Of a stretch of DNA of 10,277 bases, positions 1-6,605 are shown in pieces. Position 1 is the first letter of the stretch, and every line of letters begins with the position of its first letter. The notes under the pieces were generated by a model. It was not told the DNA's origin, searched no databases, and saw nothing but the letters and a program-made list of their open reading frames with translations. The DNA is from an uncultured Collinsella sp. (lineage in GTDB: Bacteria; Actinomycetota; Coriobacteriia; Coriobacteriales; Coriobacteriaceae). The stretch lies in the NCBI GenBank assembly GCA_900764415.1, contig CAAFOA010000400.1, positions 1 through 10,277 of the forward strand. Reading direction: 5' to 3'. The translations under genes were made by a program, and so were the position numbers.

Positions 1-1329
1 GCCATTGGCCCACGAGAACTGGTCCTGCAGGCTCCAGATAAAGTAGCCCTGGACGTCGACGCCCTCGGCGCGCGCCTGGAGCACCTTCTCCATGTGCTGG
101 TCGACAAAGTCGATGCGCTCGGGATCGGCGACGATGCCGTTTGCGTCGGGCTCGGGGTCCTTGTGGCCCAGGCCGTTTTCGGTGATATAGATGACGGGGA
201 GGTTGGGATAGGTGGCGCTGATGTGCTTGAGCGTGTCGTAGAGGCCTTGCGGGTAGATGAGCCAATCCCAGTCGGTGGTGGGGATACCCGGCATATCGAC
301 CTGCTGCCCGACGCCCTTAAACTTAAAGCACGAGGTGCCCTTGTCTCCGGTGCCGTTAAAGCTGTTGGTTGACTCGCCATCGTAGGCGGCGATAAACGCC
401 GACTGATAGTAGTTGAGGCCGAACATATCGTTGCGGGGCGCCGCCTTGGCGAGCTCCTCCATGTCGCTGTCCTCAACCGTAAGTGTGGCGTTGTTGGCAC
501 GCAGAATCTCGTTGATGAGTGAGAGGGTGCGCGCGGAGTAGTGACCCAGGAAGGCGCCGTCCATGATGAAGTCGGTGTAGAAGGCGTTGTACAGGTCGGC
601 GGCGTGCTGGTCGGCGGGCGAGTCGGTGGCAGGATATGCCGGCGTCAGGACGTTGACCATGCCAATGCGTCCGCCCAGGTGCTCGGTCTCGTCAAGATCC
701 TTATACAGGTTGACGGCGCGGGCGTGGGCAACGAGCTCGTTGTGCTGGCTCTGGATGCCGCTCGTCACATCAAAGTGATGGTTGGGCGGGAAGTTGCCTT
801 GGATGTATTGGGAGTGCGAGAGGCTGATGAGCTCGTTGATGGTGAACCAATTCTTGACCTCGCGGAACTCGCGGAAGCAGAACTCGGCATAGCGCACATA
901 GGCGTCGACGGTCTTGCGGTTGAGCCAGTCGCCCTGGTTGAACAGGGCGGCGGGGGAGTCAAAGTGATGCAGGGACACATAGGGCTCGACGCCATACTTT
1001 TTGCAGCAGGCGAACAGCTCGTGGTAGTGCTTAACGCCCTCGGCGAGGGGTTCGGCATCGTCGCCGTTGGGGAAGATGCGGGTCCAGGCGATGGACACAC
1101 GAATGGCGTTGAGTCCATGCTCGGCAGAAAGGCGGATATCCTCCTCGTAGCGGTTGTAGAAATCACTGGCCGGGTCGGGCAAAAAGCGACCCTGGGCGAC
1201 AAGGTAATCGTCCCACATGGTCTTACCCTTGCCTGCCACCTTCGTGGAACCTTCCGTTTGGTACGCGGCGGTTGCGGCGCCCCAAACAAAGCCCTTCGGC
1301 AGCTGCTGTACGCGGTTTAGCAAAGACAT
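1..1329 (-). CDS. GH1 6-phospho-beta-galactosidase-like enzyme (C-terminus outside window)
   Basis: Predicted cytosolic glycoside hydrolase family 1 enzyme that cleaves a PTS-imported 6-phospho-beta-glycoside. The 443 visible codons contain the GH1 N-terminal block (GFVWGAATAAYQTEG), the acid/base Glu166 in FTINEL, and the nucleophile Glu384 in YITENGLG. The last visible residues are FSWANG; in LacG of Lactococcus the Trp of this SW pair marks the 6-phospho-galactosidase type. The phosphate-binding Lys and Tyr that should follow lie beyond the edge, so galacto- versus gluco-specificity is inferred. About 30 residues are missing compared with LacG (about 470 aa). The start MSLLNRV is preferred because GAGAGGG lies 9 nt upstream; an in-frame ATG two codons earlier sits too close to it. 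It is clearly related to the second GH1 gene at 2976-4415 but has diverged from it. It is divergent from lacI1, with two LacI-type sites upstream. Confidence 0.9.
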   Translation of the reverse strand, partial: MSLLNRVQQLPKGFVWGAATAAYQTEGSTKVAGKGKTMWDDYLVAQGRFLPDPASDFYNRYEEDIRLSAEHGLNAIRVSIAWTRIFPNGDDAEPLAEGVKHYHELFACCKKYGVEPYVSLHHFDSPAALFNQGDWLNRKTVDAYVRYAEFCFREFREVKNWFTINELISLSHSQYIQGNFPPNHHFDVTSGIQSQHNELVAHARAVNLYKDLDETEHLGGRIGMVNVLTPAYPATDSPADQHAADLYNAFYTDFIMDGAFLGHYSARTLSLINEILRANNATLTVEDSDMEELAKAAPRNDMFGLNYYQSAFIAAYDGESTNSFNGTGDKGTSCFKFKGVGQQVDMPGIPTTDWDWLIYPQGLYDTLKHISATYPNLPVIYITENGLGHKDPEPDANGIVADPERIDFVDQHMEKVLQARAEGVDVQGYFIWSLQDQFSWANG

Positions 1330-1449
1330 ATGCATACACCCTCTCGTCTCGCTGTTCGATATTGTGCGTTTGCGCTCAGGAGGCTCCCTGGTTAGCGTTC
1401 AGCGGTGAAAAAGCCCGATAAACACTATCTTAAAATGATTAGAACCAAA

Positions 1450-1465
1450 ATGAGCACGTGAACAT
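1450..1465. promoter_or_regulatory. LacI-type operator, site 1 of the lacI1 region
   Basis: The sequence ATGAGCACGTGAACAT fits ATGnnnACGTnnnCAT, a 16-bp imperfect palindrome with the central CG typical of LacI-family operators. It lies upstream of the GH1 gene at 1-1329, 22 bp (about two helical turns) from the next site. Binding by lacI1 is inferred from proximity. Confidence 0.65.
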
Positions 1466-1471
1466 TTGACA

Positions 1472-1487
1472 ATGAGCACGTTAACAT
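1472..1487. promoter_or_regulatory. LacI-type operator, site 2 of the lacI1 region
   Basis: The sequence ATGAGCACGTTAACAT has the same left half as site 1 (ATGAGCAC), and its right half, read in reverse, is ATGTTAAC. A possible minus-strand -35 box, TTGTCA (1472-1467), lies between the two sites and touches this one. A repressor here would therefore cover the promoter of the GH1 gene, although I could not find a convincing -10 box. Confidence 0.65.
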
Positions 1488-1525
1488 CCGGCTGGGATGT
1501 ATAGAAACAAAACAACTTCAAACAG

Positions 1526-1536
1526 CCGCGAACGGT
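1526..1536. promoter_or_regulatory. GYGAACGGT box (variant) in the lacI1/GH1 control region
   Basis: CCGCGAACGGT is followed shortly by TATTTGTTC (1539-1547). The same two blocks, as CCGTGAACGGT and TATTTGTTC, occur upstream of lacA at 9528-9546. The binding factor is unknown. The 341 bp between the two divergent starts otherwise hold the three LacI-type sites and the lacI1 promoter. Confidence 0.4.
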
Positions 1537-1562
1537 TGTATTTGTTCGGTAAGCGGTTTTGA

Positions 1563-1592
1563 TTGACAGAAGTTTTCATGTTGTGGTATATG
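1563..1592 (+). promoter_or_regulatory. Predicted sigma70-type promoter of lacI1
   Basis: A perfect -35 box TTGACA (1563-1568) is followed by TATATG (1587-1592) after an 18-bp spacer. Transcription would begin near 1599, which places the LacI-type site at 1604-1619 over the start of the transcript and suggests autorepression. Confidence 0.55.
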
Positions 1593-1603
1593 GCTCGGGT
1601 ATC

Positions 1604-1619
1604 ATGAGCACGTTATCAA
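1604..1619. promoter_or_regulatory. LacI-type operator, site 3, at the lacI1 promoter
   Basis: ATGAGCACGTTATCAA has the same left half, ATGAGCAC, as the two sites at 1450 and 1472, but a degenerate right half (CAA in place of CAT). It lies just downstream of the predicted -10 box of lacI1, a usual position for an autoregulatory operator. Confidence 0.55.
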
Positions 1620-1670
1620 TGTATGTACGATGCGCCATGGGCGCGGGGAATAGTTGGGAAGCAGGTTAGC

Positions 1671-2708
1671 GTGGAAGGCATGGATCAGCAGACAAGGAAT
1701 GGTCGTTCGGCGAGCGCGGCAGAGGTTGCGGCGCTCGCTGGCGTGAGCCGCCAGACTGTGTCTCGCGTGGTCAACGGTATGCCCAACGTGACGGAAAAGA
1801 CGCGCAAGCGTGTGCTGGCCGCCATGGAAAAGCTGGGCTTTCGTCCCAATTTTGCTGGAGCGGCGTTGCGCGGCGGGTCGTATCGTTCTATTGGCCTGTG
1901 CATGTACAACATCACACGTGTCGGTAACCTGGCGACGCTCGAGGGTATCATGCAAGCGGCGCGCGAGCACGATTTTGCCGTCACTATGATCGAGATGGGC
2001 GGCGACAAGCCCTATGCACTTGCCGATGCCTCGCGCCGCATGGTCGAGCGACCCGTCGACGGCATGATTCTCAACATGAACCGCATGGCTCCCGATTTTG
2101 AGGAGTTTGTTCCCCAGCCGGGAGTGCGAACGGTCATCCTGTCCATGTATGCGCATCCGCGCTGCACGACGATCGACTCCGACCAGTATGGTTCGTGCGA
2201 GCTGTTGACCAATTATCTGCTGGAACATGGTCACTCGAATATGCGGTTTGTGGCGGGTCCGGAAAACTCGATTTCCTCGCGTTTTCGTGAGGCCGGTTGG
2301 CGCGATACGCTGGGTCGTGCTCATGTCGATGCCGCTCCGATGCTGCGTGGCGATTGGAGTGCGGACAGTGGGTACGCCATGGGCGAGCGGATTGCGGCCG
2401 AGGTGCTTGCCGGCGGGTCGCAGGCGCCGACTGCCGTGCTTGCGGCAAATGACCAGATGGCGCTGGGCGTTATCGCCGCGCTCGAGAACGCGGGCCTGTC
2501 CGTGCCCGACGACGTGAGCGTGGTTGGTATCGACGACGCACTCGAGGGACTTGTTCCTCACAATCGACTGACGACGCTGCGATTTGATTTGCGCGGTGTC
2601 GGTAAGCTTGCGTTTGAGGCGGCGATTGGAGAGAGCTCGTCTATCGAGGCGATTCATGTGCCGAGTACGCTGGTCGAACGCTCGACTGTTAGGGACATAC
2701 GGGGTTAG
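1671..2708 (+). CDS. LacI-family transcriptional regulator (lacI1)
   Basis: A repressor-type DNA-binding protein of about 345 aa. The N-terminal helix-turn-helix reads AAEVAALAGVSRQTVSRVVNG, followed by the hinge region FRPNFAGAALRGG and a periplasmic-binding-protein-like sensor core ending in the family-typical DVSVVGIDDALEGLVPHNRLTTLRFD. The effector is probably a phosphorylated or free galactoside, which is inferred from context only. In the recognition helix the LacI Tyr17-Gln18 pair is Arg-Gln here. Start choice: GTG at 1671 has GCAGG 5 nt upstream. ATG at 1680 (MDQQT) is an alternative, but its GGAAGG lies too close. An ATG at 1623 is in frame but lacks a ribosome binding site and would add 16 unusual residues. 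The gene is divergent from the GH1 gene at 1-1329, which is its most likely target, and a paralogue of the regulator at 6606-7610. Confidence 0.9.
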   Translation: MEGMDQQTRNGRSASAAEVAALAGVSRQTVSRVVNGMPNVTEKTRKRVLAAMEKLGFRPNFAGAALRGGSYRSIGLCMYNITRVGNLATLEGIMQAAREHDFAVTMIEMGGDKPYALADASRRMVERPVDGMILNMNRMAPDFEEFVPQPGVRTVILSMYAHPRCTTIDSDQYGSCELLTNYLLEHGHSNMRFVAGPENSISSRFREAGWRDTLGRAHVDAAPMLRGDWSADSGYAMGERIAAEVLAGGSQAPTAVLAANDQMALGVIAALENAGLSVPDDVSVVGIDDALEGLVPHNRLTTLRFDLRGVGKLAFEAAIGESSSIEAIHVPSTLVERSTVRDIRG

Positions 2709-2718
2709 GTCCTACTCC

Positions 2719-2866
2719 GTTTGTCTCGATTTGTAACAGGTAGACGGTCAAAAGCGGGCTACGTGTTACAGATTTAGATTCTTCGGAAAGAGCAATCCTG
2801 TTCGTCTCAATCTGTAACAGCTAGGACCAAAAAACTCGGCTAGATGTTACAGATCGAGACAAACGG
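2719..2866. repeat. Two-copy 81-bp tandem repeat with hairpin-forming units
   Basis: The unit beginning GTTTGTCTCGATTTGTAACAG at 2719 recurs as GTTCGTCTCAATCTGTAACA at 2800. The downstream arms TGTTACAGAT (2764 and 2845) are also exactly 81 bp apart. Each unit is itself an inverted repeat around TGTAACA/TGTTACA. The inner stems differ in a compensated way (GGTAG with CTACG in copy 1, GCTAG with CTAGA in copy 2). In addition, the first arm of copy 1 matches the reverse complement of the last arm of copy 2 at about 20 of 21 positions, so the whole block is a large palindrome. It lies between the convergent lacI1 and lacG genes. It resembles intergenic REP/BIME-like elements; no open frame is evident in it. 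Confidence 0.75.
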
Positions 2867-2881
2867 CTCCCGACCAGCCCA

Positions 2882-2929
2882 AAAACAAAAAGACCGGGGG
2901 CGGCGCGCCGTGTGACGTGCCGCCCCCGG
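2882..2929 (-). terminator. Rho-independent terminator of the lacE-lacG operon
   Basis: An 11-bp perfect GC stem (2919-2929 with 2894-2904) has a 14-nt loop. On the minus strand it is followed directly by TCTTTTTGTTTTT. It lies about 45 bp beyond the lacG stop codon. On the plus strand there is no T-run after the stem, so it should act only on the minus-strand operon; lacI1 has no clear terminator of its own. Confidence 0.9.
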
Positions 2930-2975
2930 CTGAGAAATGGGGACAGGTTATGTGCGCGGGCAACCCCGCCAGCCG

Positions 2976-4415
2976 CTAGTCCAGACGACGGGTCTGCGCC
3001 ACGTGCTTATACCAGTATGCGCTTGCCTTGGGCGTGCGCTTCTGGGTTTCAAAGTCAACGTAGAAGAAGCCATAGCGCTTGTTGTAGCCATTGGTCCAGG
3101 AAAACTGATCCTGCAGGCTCCACAGGAAGTAGCCGCCCACGTTGACGCCCACCTCCATGGCCTTGAGCAACCAGCGCAGGTGCTGCTCGATGTAGTCGAT
3201 GCGCGGCTGGTCGTCCACAAAACCGTCCTTGTAGGGGTCCTTGTAGCCCATGCCGTTCTCGGTGATGAAGATCTGCTTGTAGTTGGGGTAGCGCTGCTTA
3301 ATGTAGACGAGCAGATCGAACAGACCCTCGGGATAGATGATCCAGTCCCAGTCGGTGGTGGGGACGCCGGGCTTGTTCACGTGCTCGCCAATGCCCTTGA
3401 CGCGCCAGCGGCCGGTGCCCTTCTCGCCCGTACCGTTGTGGTGCAGGTCGTTCTCGCCATCGTAAGCCTTCAAGAAACGGCACTGGTAGTTGTTAACGCC
3501 CAGGTAGTCGTTGTAGAGCGCGGCCTCGCGCATGATCTCGAGGTCCTCATCCGGGATCTCGATGGTGCCGCCCGAGACGGCAGCCAGGCGGTTAGCGCAC
3601 TCGAGCGTATCGGGCGCATAGTCGCCGCGGAAGGTGGCGTCGAGCAAAAACTGGTTCTGCAGCACGTGCTCGTTGTTGGCGGCTTTGATGTCGGCGGGGT
3701 CGTTCTCGTTGAGCGGATACTTAAACTCCAGCGACTGGATGACGCCGATCTTGCCCTTAAAACCGCCGTTGTGGAAGGCCAGTACTGCCTTGGCGTGGGC
3801 GAGCATCATGTTGTGCTCGCACTGGAAGGCCTCGGCCAGATGCGCCTTGACGCCACCGGGGAAGGTGCCCTCGATGTAGGTGTTGGAGGCGTCGGCCCAA
3901 ATCTCGTTAAAGGTGAACCAATAGGTCACCTGGTCGGCGTACTCCTTAAAGCAGAAGGTGGCAAAGTCCACAAAGGCGTCGATGGTCTCGCGGTTGAGGA
4001 AGTCGCCCTTCTCAAAGAGGGACAGCGGCGTATCAAAGTGATGCAGCGTGACAAACGGCTCAACGTGGTGCTTGTGGCACTCGGCGAAGAGATCGTGATA
4101 GAACTGGACGCCCTCGGGGTTAATCTCACCGGTGCCGTTGGGAAAGATGCGGCTCCAGGCGATGGAGAGGCGAATGCCGTTGATGCCGAACTCCTCGCAC
4201 AGCTCCAAATCGACGGGGTACTGGTTGTAGAAGTCCGAAGCGGGATCGGGGGAGAAGCGCCCCTGGGCCTCCAGGAAGTCGTCCCAGGCGACTTTGCCTT
4301 TACCGTGGGTGCGGGTCTCGCCCTCTACCTGGTAGGCAGCGGTAGCGCCGCCAAAGACAAAGTCCTCGGGAAACTGCGCAGGCGGGTTGGTGACGCTAGC
4401 AGGGTTAACGGACAT
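2976..4415 (-). CDS. lacG: 6-phospho-beta-galactosidase
   Basis: Cytosolic GH1 enzyme that hydrolyses lactose-6-phosphate (or a related 6-phospho-galactoside) to galactose-6-phosphate and glucose. The 479 aa align from end to end, from memory, with LacG of Lactococcus and Staphylococcus (about 470 aa), sharing blocks such as ASDFYNQYPVDLEL, HVEPFVTLHHFDTP and TDWDWIIYPEGL. The acid/base is Glu171 (FTFNEI) and the nucleophile Glu386 (FITENGMG). Near the C-terminus, SWTNGYNKRYGFFYVDF retains Ser439, Lys446 and Tyr448, equivalent to the LacG phosphate-binding residues, and Trp440, which distinguishes galactosidases from 6-phospho-glucosidases. It is the second gene of the lacE-lacG operon, 66 bp after lacE. 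The ribosome binding site is weak (GGA, 8 nt before ATG). Gene and operon end at the strong terminator at 2882-2929. Confidence 0.93.
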   Translation of the reverse strand: MSVNPASVTNPPAQFPEDFVFGGATAAYQVEGETRTHGKGKVAWDDFLEAQGRFSPDPASDFYNQYPVDLELCEEFGINGIRLSIAWSRIFPNGTGEINPEGVQFYHDLFAECHKHHVEPFVTLHHFDTPLSLFEKGDFLNRETIDAFVDFATFCFKEYADQVTYWFTFNEIWADASNTYIEGTFPGGVKAHLAEAFQCEHNMMLAHAKAVLAFHNGGFKGKIGVIQSLEFKYPLNENDPADIKAANNEHVLQNQFLLDATFRGDYAPDTLECANRLAAVSGGTIEIPDEDLEIMREAALYNDYLGVNNYQCRFLKAYDGENDLHHNGTGEKGTGRWRVKGIGEHVNKPGVPTTDWDWIIYPEGLFDLLVYIKQRYPNYKQIFITENGMGYKDPYKDGFVDDQPRIDYIEQHLRWLLKAMEVGVNVGGYFLWSLQDQFSWTNGYNKRYGFFYVDFETQKRTPKASAYWYKHVAQTRRLD

Positions 4416-4438
4416 GATGATCCAATCGTCTAAATCGA

Positions 4439-4472
4439 AGGGCCAGCCGGTCTTGGATGGTCGGCTGGCCCT
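4439..4472 (-). terminator. Intercistronic hairpin between lacE and lacG
   Basis: An 11-bp perfect stem (4439-4449 with 4462-4472, AGGGCCAGCCG against CGGCTGGCCCT) has a 12-nt loop. It lies in the 66-bp gap after the lacE stop codon and before lacG. On the minus strand it is followed by TCGATTTAG, with no real U-tract. It is therefore more likely a partial terminator or an mRNA-stabilising or processing hairpin that sets the lacE:lacG ratio than a full stop. No separate lacG promoter is visible in the gap. Confidence 0.7.
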
Positions 4473-4481
4473 GAGCGTTAC

Positions 4482-6248
4482 TTACTTCGAGAGTTGCTCG
4501 CTTACGAAGGCGAGAGACTTATCGCCGTTCTGGGAAAGCTCGATGTACTGCTTACCGCGGCAGGCGACGCACTTGTTGCCCACGCGCTCGCAGTCCTTCT
4601 GCAGGTCGGCCAGGTAGCTTGCGGCCTGCGGGGCCAGGACGACCAGATCGAAGTCGGGGAGCATGTCCACGTGGTTGCCATAGGCCTCGGCAGCGGTCTC
4701 AAGATTGATGCCGCGCTCCTTGGCGGCCTTGGCCAGCGCGTTGGCGAGCAGGCCCGAGGTACCGCCACCCTGGCAGAGCACGAGTACGCGCTTGCCGTTG
4801 AGGTCGCTGGCGGTCGTTGCCTCAGTGGCGACAGCGGCGGGAGCGGCGGCCTTCACGGCCTCGGCAGCAGCGCCGGCGGCAACGCTCTTGGCGTCAGCCT
4901 TGCCCTGGAAGGCATCGTTGAGCTTGGCGGCCTTCTCGGCGTTCTTGGCGGCGAGCTCCTCCTCGGAAATCTCGGCCTCCTCGGCGCACTTCTGGGCGTC
5001 GTAGGCACGGAAGAACGGGTAGTACAGAACGAAGTCGACGACCAGGATAAGGGCGAGCATCACAAAGGCGAGCGGCTGGAAGCCCAGGCCCATGATGGTG
5101 CCGATGGGGCCGGGGACAGTCCAGGGCAGGGTGTACATAAAGCCGTTCATGCCCAAGAAGTCGATAAAGATCTTGAGGATCCAGATGTTGGCGATCGGGG
5201 CAAAGACAAACGGGACAAAGAAGATGGGGTTGAGCACGATGGGCGCGGCGAACAGCAGCGGCTCGTTGACGGCAAAGCAGACGGGGACGATGGCGGCCTT
5301 ACCGACGGCGCGCATCTCCTGAGACTTGGCCAGGAAGCAGAACATAAAGACCAGGACGAGCGTGGCGCCGGTGCCGCCCATGCAGACGACGAAGTACTGG
5401 GCACCCTGGGTCAGGACAGCGGAAGCGTGCTGGCCGGCCTGGAACGCAGCCAGGTTGTCGGTCATGTTGGCAACGAGGGCGGCGGCGATGGCGGGCTCGA
5501 CGATCGAGGGGCCGTGGACGCCCACGAACCAGAAGAGGCTCATAGCGCCGTAGATCACAGCGAGGCCGATGTAGCCGTCGGCAGCGGTGAACAGGGGCTG
5601 GAACACCTGGATGACGCCCTGGGCAAAGCAGAAGCCAAAAGCAGCGCGGAAGGCTATGTCAAAGACCCAAAAGACGGTGATGCAGACGGAGAAGGGGATG
5701 ATGTCCTTAAAGGTCTGCGAGATGTTGGGCGGAACCTGCTCGGGCATCTTGACGGTGATGTTGCGCTTAATGAAGAACTTGTAGATGATGCCGGTCACAA
5801 ACGCAGCGATAAAGGCGGTCAGCAGGCCTTTGGAACCAAGGTAGGTGGTGTTGAAGCCGCTGGCAGCGTCCGTGGCGATCGTGTCGCTCGAAAGGAGCAA
5901 GAAGCCGATGATGGCCGCGCACATGCACGAGATGAAGTTGATCTGGTTGTTCTTGGGCAGATCGCGGTTCTGAGCGTCGGCGAAGTGCTTGGCCGTGGTG
6001 GCGGCACAGGCGATGGCCAGGATGCCCATGGAGTAGTTGTAGCACTTCCATAGGGCGTTGTTGATGTCATCGGGCCAGTAGAAACCCCAGATATTGGGAA
6101 CCGAGGCTACCAGGCAGAAGATGGACGAGAAGATAATGATGGGGATGACGGAGATAAAACCGTCGCGGATCGCCTTGAGGTACTTGTTGCGGGCGATCGC
6201 GTTGAAAAAGGGCTGCCCCTTTTCGATGATGGCGATGAGTTGCTCCAT
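4482..6248 (-). CDS. lacE: Lactose-specific PTS transporter EIICB
   Basis: Membrane permease that imports and phosphorylates lactose or a similar galactoside. The 588 aa compare with about 570 for LacE of Lactococcus or Staphylococcus. The EIIC domain (about 1-415) has multiple hydrophobic segments and the family blocks KAIRDGFISVIPII, NQINFIS, HGPSIVEPAIAA (His245) and NEPLLFAAP (Glu329); these last two match the substrate-site signature of lactose/cellobiose EIIC proteins. A charged, Ala-rich linker (about 420-482) leads to the cytosolic EIIB domain, where Cys492 in VLVLCQGGGTSGLLANAL is the predicted phosphorylated cysteine. The start at 6248 is supported by AGGAG 6 nt upstream. The phosphate donor should be LacF, encoded at 7825-8163 on the opposite strand. 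It is the first gene of the lacE-lacG operon and divergent from lacI2. Confidence 0.95.
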   Translation of the reverse strand: MEQLIAIIEKGQPFFNAIARNKYLKAIRDGFISVIPIIIFSSIFCLVASVPNIWGFYWPDDINNALWKCYNYSMGILAIACAATTAKHFADAQNRDLPKNNQINFISCMCAAIIGFLLLSSDTIATDAASGFNTTYLGSKGLLTAFIAAFVTGIIYKFFIKRNITVKMPEQVPPNISQTFKDIIPFSVCITVFWVFDIAFRAAFGFCFAQGVIQVFQPLFTAADGYIGLAVIYGAMSLFWFVGVHGPSIVEPAIAAALVANMTDNLAAFQAGQHASAVLTQGAQYFVVCMGGTGATLVLVFMFCFLAKSQEMRAVGKAAIVPVCFAVNEPLLFAAPIVLNPIFFVPFVFAPIANIWILKIFIDFLGMNGFMYTLPWTVPGPIGTIMGLGFQPLAFVMLALILVVDFVLYYPFFRAYDAQKCAEEAEISEEELAAKNAEKAAKLNDAFQGKADAKSVAAGAAAEAVKAAAPAAVATEATTASDLNGKRVLVLCQGGGTSGLLANALAKAAKERGINLETAAEAYGNHVDMLPDFDLVVLAPQAASYLADLQKDCERVGNKCVACRGKQYIELSQNGDKSLAFVSEQLSK

Positions 6249-6281
6249 GCAAAGCTCCTAAGAGTCGGTGGGTTGGCAACG

Positions 6282-6309
6282 ATGGTAGCTTTTGACGTTT
6301 GGTTGCCAA
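6282..6309 (-). promoter_or_regulatory. Candidate lacE promoter
   Basis: On the minus strand, TTGGCA (6309-6304) and TACCAT (6287-6282) are separated by 16 bp and would start transcription near 6275, about 27 nt before the lacE start codon. The LacI-type site at 6311-6326 ends one base upstream of this -35 box. Another, weaker pair, TTGTGT with AACATT, would place the operator within the spacer. Confidence 0.35.
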
Positions 6310-6310
6310 A

Positions 6311-6326
6311 ATGTTGACGTTGCCAT
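6311..6326. promoter_or_regulatory. LacI-type operator next to lacE
   Basis: ATGTTGACGTTGCCAT fits ATGnnnACGTnnnCAT exactly. Its two halves in the same orientation are ATGTTGAC and ATGGCAAC. The sequence to its right, CATTTTGGGACACAAAA, resembles that to the right of the second site (CATTTGGGCGACAAAA), so operator and flank look like a duplicated module. lacI2 is the likely binder. Confidence 0.65.
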
Positions 6327-6430
6327 TTTGGGACACAAAAAAAGACGCGAACCGGTGGTTCCTGTGCCTGCGAACCGTCGATTCCTTGCGCGTAAACGTT
6401 TGAGCCGCCCGGTGGCTCTGTGTTTGCACA

Positions 6431-6446
6431 ATGGCAACGTTAACAT
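6431..6446. promoter_or_regulatory. Second LacI-type operator in the lacE/lacI2 region
   Basis: ATGGCAACGTTAACAT has the halves ATGGCAAC and ATGTTAAC. Its centre is 120 bp from that of the site at 6311-6326, so looping by a tetrameric repressor is possible but not shown. It also differs by one base from the generic CcpA cre pattern, which probably reflects the common LacI-family operator design. Confidence 0.65.
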
Positions 6447-6484
6447 TTGGGCGACAAAAGCCGTTCGGGGAAGCAGAAATGTCG

Positions 6485-6493
6485 GTGAACGGT
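6485..6493. promoter_or_regulatory. GYGAACGGT box in the lacE/lacI2 region
   Basis: GTGAACGGT occurs here about 40 bp before the candidate lacI2 -10 box. The same 9-mer is found upstream of lacF (inverted) and lacA. The 357 bp between lacE and lacI2 otherwise hold the two LacI-type sites, the candidate promoters and short inverted repeats (GAACC/GGTTC at 6349-6361, GAGCC/GGCTC at 6402-6418) of unknown meaning. Confidence 0.4.
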
Positions 6494-6533
6494 AGGTTTT
6501 GGGTGGTGAGCGTGTGGTGGGGGAGGCGTTAGA

Positions 6534-6539
6534 TATACT
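6534..6539 (+). promoter_or_regulatory. Candidate -10 box of lacI2
   Basis: TATACT is a good -10 hexamer and lies about 70 bp before the lacI2 start codon. No recognisable -35 box is found 16-18 bp upstream. A TTGACT at 6554 with poor downstream partners is an alternative. Confidence 0.3.
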
Positions 6540-6605
6540 TGAAGACGTTTCATTTGACTGCGTAGGGTGCCACTAATGGCATCGTTGACATAGAAAGATC
6601 GACCT

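Noticed and set aside
541..1320. A plus-strand open frame of about 259 codons over the first GH1 gene
   Set aside because: It is an antisense shadow of a clear GH1 coding sequence, with no ribosome binding site or recognisable motif.
1623..1670. N-terminal extension of lacI1 from the ATG at 1623
   Set aside because: There is no ribosome binding site before 1623, and the extra residues (MYDAPWARGIVGKQVS) precede a normal LacI-family N-terminus; GTG 1671 or ATG 1680 fits better.
2894..2929. The GC-rich hairpin as terminator for lacI1 on the plus strand
   Set aside because: On the plus strand it is followed by CTGAGAAATGG, without a T-run. The T-rich tract is only on the minus-strand side.
2937..4433. 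A long plus-strand open frame (about 498 codons) over lacG
   Set aside because: It is antisense to a gene with a full set of GH1 motifs. Its translation is low-complexity Val/Gly/Leu-rich, as expected from the reverse of GC-rich codons.
4494..6053. A long plus-strand open frame (about 519 codons) over lacE
   Set aside because: The translation is Gly/Asp/His-rich with no fold-like pattern, and the opposite strand encodes an evident LacE.
6394..6401. AAACGTTT palindrome between lacE and lacI2 as a further LacI-family (PurR-like) operator
   Set aside because: Only the central 8 bp are symmetric and the flanks do not match the ATG/CAT arms of the other sites, so it may be chance.
6585..6590. 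TTGACA as -35 box of a lacI2 promoter
   Set aside because: It lies 15 bp before the start codon, so transcription would begin within the coding region and the helix-turn-helix would be lost.
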